Assembly: GCF_041240605.1 (NCBI RefSeq)
Contig: NZ_CP162487.1
Location: forward strand, 2,487,001-2,551,000
From: Xanthomonas sp. DAR 80977
Lineage (GTDB): Bacteria > Pseudomonadota > Gammaproteobacteria > Xanthomonadales > Xanthomonadaceae
Reading direction: 5' to 3'
DNA: 64,000 bases
Part shown: positions 61,187-64,000 of the stretch, piece by piece
How the letters are laid out: every line of letters begins with the position of its first letter
Numbering within the stretch: position 1 is the stretch's first letter
Notes under the pieces: generated by a model
The model's input: the letters and a program-made list of their open reading frames with translations, nothing else
Told to the model about the DNA's origin: nothing
Database searches by the model: none
Program-made: the position numbers and the translations under genes

Positions 61187-61201
61187 TTGGAGTCCTGCCC
61201 C

Positions 61202-61633
61202 ATGCGAAAACCCGTTCTTCTGGCCCTCTCTCTGGCGTTCCTGGTCAGCGCGCAAAGCGCACTGGCCGCCGGCGACGCCGGCAACTTCGGCACGCCGATC
61301 AAGTCCGGCGTATCGGTGTCCTTCCCCGACAGCAGCGCGACATTCCAGCCGACGCCAGAGGCCCTGGAGCTGCTGGCCGACGCTAGGAATGCGGCGATCA
61401 TCTACATCAGCGGGCGCACCAGCACACTACGGCCCAGCGCGGCCGATGAGGCCCTTGCACTACGCCGTGCGCTCTCGGCCAGGTCGTACTTGGTGGCGCG
61501 CGGCGTCTCGCCGCTCAAGATCATGGTGAACTTCGCATCGGCCGCCGATTTCGTGGCAGACAACTCGACGGCCGAGGGCCGGCGCGAGAACCAGCGCGTG
61601 GACATTGAGGTGGTCTACATCCCCACCTACTGA
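61202..61633 (+). CDS. OmpA-like outer-membrane protein (Upf30.5-like)
   Basis: The 143-residue protein has a signal peptide (LLALSLAFLVSAQSALA) and an OmpA-type C-terminal peptidoglycan-binding domain ending NSTAEGRRENQRVDIEVVY. In RP4 the gene after trbP is upf30.5, an outer-membrane protein, so this is the likely counterpart. A role in transfer is unproven. Confidence 0.8.
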   Translation: MRKPVLLALSLAFLVSAQSALAAGDAGNFGTPIKSGVSVSFPDSSATFQPTPEALELLADARNAAIIYISGRTSTLRPSAADEALALRRALSARSYLVARGVSPLKIMVNFASAADFVADNSTAEGRRENQRVDIEVVYIPTY

Positions 61634-61641
61634 GCGATCCG

Positions 61642-61753
61642 GCATCGCCATTCCTGGCGGTGCTGCAGGACGCTCCAGCAGCTTCGCATCGTCGGCTCTG
61701 ACGATGCAGGCCCGGCCGGCTTCCCTTGACAGCATCGCCATTTCTGACGATGC
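61642..61753. repeat. Three similar 22-base hairpins before the methylase gene
   Basis: GCATCGCC-ATTCCT-GGCGGTGC (61642-61663), GCATCGTC-GGCTCT-GACGATGC (61686-61707) and GCATCGCC-ATTTCT-GACGATGC (61732-61753) have eight-base arms and six-base loops, 44 and 46 bases apart. A diverged half-copy (GCATCGTCATTTTC) is at 54703. Role unknown. Confidence 0.7.
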
Positions 61754-61787
61754 TGGCCAAGTCCCGATTTACTCCAGGAAGAAGGCC

Positions 61788-62285
61788 ATGAGATACCCCG
61801 GCGGCAAGGGCGGTGCCGGCGTCTACCAGACGATCATCAACAACATCCCGCCTCACGACACGTACATCGAAACGCACCTGGGCGGCGGCAACATCCTGGA
61901 GCGCAAGCGGCCCGCTGCCCGCAGCGTCGGCATCGACGTTGATCCCGAGGTGATCGAGGTCTGGCAGCAGCTCGACGTGCCCGGCCTGGAGCTGCACCAC
62001 GGCGACGCCGTGGCCTGGCTGGAGTCCCACCAGTTCACCGGCTCCGAGTTCGTCTACGCCGATCCGCCCTACGTGATGGACAGCCGGCGCGGCGGCAAGC
62101 TATACCGCCACGAATACGACGACAAGGGTGCGGTCAGCGTCAAAGTGCGCGGTGAAGCGCCGATCGTCTATCTGACGGGTCAAACGTTCTATCAGCCCAA
62201 GAGCGCACCCGACACGCAGGTCGTCAACGCTTCCAAGACGGACGCTGCCAAGGTGATCAGCTTCCGCCTGAGCAACAGCAAGTGA
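61788..62285 (+). CDS. DNA adenine methylase N-terminal half with unrelated C-terminus (Upf31.0-like chimera)
   Basis: The 165-residue protein opens MRYPGGKGGAGVYQTIINNI and contains YADPPYVMDSRRGG, the SAM and catalytic DPPY motifs of Dam/M.DpnII-type adenine methylases, up to about residue 110 (LYRHEY). After this the sequence (DDKGAVSVKVRGEAPIVYL ...) does not look like the methylase C-terminal domain. In RP4, upf31.0 encodes a site-specific methylase and follows upf30.5. This is probably a truncated fusion; activity is doubtful. Confidence 0.7.
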   Translation: MRYPGGKGGAGVYQTIINNIPPHDTYIETHLGGGNILERKRPAARSVGIDVDPEVIEVWQQLDVPGLELHHGDAVAWLESHQFTGSEFVYADPPYVMDSRRGGKLYRHEYDDKGAVSVKVRGEAPIVYLTGQTFYQPKSAPDTQVVNASKTDAAKVISFRLSNSK

Positions 62286-62370
62286 TCCCGGTGCTGCCGG
62301 CGTGACGAGCGTCGGCAGCGTCCGTCCCCGCGGCCTATTCATCAGGCCAACACCAACCTAGGAGTGCATC

Positions 62371-62751
62371 ATGTCCAAGCCCCTCAGCATCGGCGCTTTC
62401 GCCGCCGTGCAATACCTGCCGCATATCGAAACCTTCCTGGCCACCGGCGACGGTGACTTCGACGGCCCGATCTGGGCCAAGGCCACCAGTGAAATCAAGT
62501 TCGTCGACGGCCGCGCGAGCTTCACGATGGTTCATGAATTCATGAGCCGCGACGGCAGCCGCATCTCGACGGTCGACACCGCCACAGGCATCCAGGTGCC
62601 GGGCATCGACGAGGTCTCGCTCACCGTCATGCACAAGGTGGTCGATTCCACCGGCAAGTTCGAAGGCCTGCGCGGCACCTTCCCGAGCTTCGGACTGCAC
62701 AACTTTGCCACCGGCAAGGGCGTGCAGCGCTTCGGCGGCGAACTGAGCTGA
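62371..62751 (+). CDS. Conserved-looking protein of unknown function
   Basis: The 126-residue protein (MSKPLSIGAFAAVQYLPHIE ...) has alternating hydrophobic residues suggesting a beta-rich, lipocalin-like fold (SEIKFVDGRASFTMVHEFM, EVSLTVMHKVVDSTGKFEGL). It has no signal peptide or cysteines. It has AGGAGTGCATC before the ATG, a good ribosome site. I do not recognise the family. It lies between the methylase chimera and a transposase fragment, so it is cargo rather than IncP backbone. Confidence 0.65.
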   Translation: MSKPLSIGAFAAVQYLPHIETFLATGDGDFDGPIWAKATSEIKFVDGRASFTMVHEFMSRDGSRISTVDTATGIQVPGIDEVSLTVMHKVVDSTGKFEGLRGTFPSFGLHNFATGKGVQRFGGELS

Positions 62752-62847
62752 AGTCAGCGCTAAGCAGCAGGTGCACCCGCTGATCGTGGGTGCGCCGGAC
62801 GACCTCTCAAGGCGGCGCCGCCGGCACAGACCGACGGCGCCGCTTCT

Positions 62848-64000
62848 TCAAGGAGCACAGACGTGACACCCGAAGTTGAGGCAGCACTGCCGCGCCGCCT
62901 TCTGCTGCGGAATCATGCGCGCGCATTCGACCGCAGTCAGACTGGTGCCGTGGGCCATGATGCCGGCATAGACCATCAGCAGCTCGTCGGTAGAGCGCGG
63001 CTCACGTCCGAGCATGATCCAGCTAAAGCGCACCTGGGCGTCAACGGCCAGAATCACTTCCGGCAATTGAACCTCACCGATGCGGTGATCCAAAGCCGCG
63101 CGCAGCTTGGTCACTTCTGGGTCTTCGTCCTCTGCGGGCAATGGCGACAAATGGAGTTCATCATCCACGCGCAGTACGCCACTGCGGGCTGCAGCGGCCA
63201 CCGCATCGACACCGGCAGTTACTCTGGCCAGCAAAGGCTTCAAGAAAGTGGCAGCCTTGCTGGGTAACGATAGACGGGCATAGTGTTTCTTGGACTCTGC
63301 CTGCCAACGCTCGTCCGTGAAGAACAAGCGCGCACGACCCCGAAAGCTCAGGCTGTGCTCAATCCAGACCGAGCCATTGCGCACCGCGCGGCGCAGGGCA
63401 AACAGGGTGGCCACCTCCAACGCCTGAAACGCCCGTTCCCGGTCTGGGCTGGAGATCGAAACCTGCCAGATCATTCCCAGACTTGGTGCCACCACTTCAA
63501 CTGGCAGCTTTCTGGATCCTTTGAGATATAAAGCTTGCAGCTTGGCAAGGTACTCGATGGCAGGATGCTCGCCGGTGGCCTGCCAGGGCAGCTTTGCAAT
63601 GGCGACGAGCAACGACCGCACGGGGCGAATTCCATCAATCAATCCCTCGCGGACCAGGGAGGCCCTGCTCGGTGGTTTGCGTTTCTGGGTTTCGGTGATC
63701 AAGGCTTCAAGACGGGCACGCAACTCAGCATCTGGCACCGCACCTTGCGCGCTCAAGGCAACAAGTTCGCCGAGCAGCGTTTTGTACATTGCGGCCCAAT
63801 TGACGGTAGCGGGGACATCGGCGGCAGCCTGACGCCACAGATCGGCGATCCGGCGCTGCACCATAAGGATCAACTGGTCTGTGGTGGTGAACAGGCAATA
63901 CCGAAGAAAGCATGCGACCTCCACGGTGCGCGCTGGCTCTTTGATCTTGGCTCCGGCTGAGGGCGGCCTGGAGACAAGTCGGCGCGCGTAGCGGCGCAAG
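62848..64000 (-). pseudogene. Tn3-family transposase fragment, truncated at its C-terminus; 5' end beyond window
   Basis: The 384-codon fragment contains TnpA segments of the Tn3 family (EVACFLRYCLFTTTDQLI, NWAAMYKTLLGELV, then VILAVDAQVRFSWIMLGREP with the first catalytic Asp and GTSLTAVECARMIPQ). It then changes to an unrelated tail (QKAARQCCLNFGCHVCAP). The rest of the DDE domain is missing and no inverted repeat is seen. The N-terminal half lies beyond the window, so the start codon is not visible. Confidence 0.88.

Noticed and set aside
62863..63832. Plus-strand frames over the Tn3 transposase fragment
   Set aside because: They are antisense to a clear transposase reading frame and have no homology.

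Overview
The window is GC-rich proteobacterial DNA, most likely from Xanthomonas or a close relative in the Xanthomonadaceae. Gene order, the 41-residue L36 protein, the agmatine-to-putrescine pair, and families of intergenic palindromes and tandem repeats all fit that group. The species cannot be fixed from sequence alone.

Positions 1-43,727 are chromosome. An RND efflux operon (adaptor plus two permeases) faces a minus-strand block of TraB-family protein, aguB and aguA. A ribosomal and DNA-structure cluster follows (rpmJ on minus; cmk, rpsA, ihfB, lapA, lapB on plus), running into sugar and O-antigen genes (a polyprenyl-phosphate sugar-1-phosphate transferase, a WbpM-type dehydratase, galU). 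A minus-strand beta-oxidation operon (TetR, FadN-like, thiolase) comes next. Then ndk, rlmN, pilW, rodZ, a YfgM-like gene, bamB and der form a plus-strand series, followed by molybdenum-cofactor genes (mobA, moeA, a rhodanese-MoeB fusion), a 140-bp tandem repeat array, a KefB-type antiporter, folD, guaB and guaA.

From the 3' end of guaA to the end of the window lies an integrated mobile element. A tyrosine recombinase and an AlpA-type protein sit next to guaA, then an HTH regulator and an IncQ-type replication module (repA, repC and three 22-bp-period iterons). An IncP-1-type backbone follows: traK, an RP4-like oriT, traJ, trbJ-K-L-M-N-O-P, an Upf30.5-like OmpA protein and a chimeric Upf31.0-like methylase. 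Five KorB operators and three RK2-type 17-bp iterons lie in it. The relaxase traI, the coupling protein and trbA-trbI are absent between traJ and trbJ, so the part seen here looks mobilisable rather than self-transmissible. I recall the guaA-integrating island GIsul2 as having a similar mix of int, IncQ rep and IncP genes; that is memory, not a search result.

A Tn501-like mercury transposon (48,906-54,545) has inserted beside the replication module. It has 38-bp inverted repeats, a TTTTT target duplication and merR/merTPADE, urf2 and tnpR, but tnpA is reduced to a short remnant by an internal deletion. The window ends in a truncated Tn3-family transposase.
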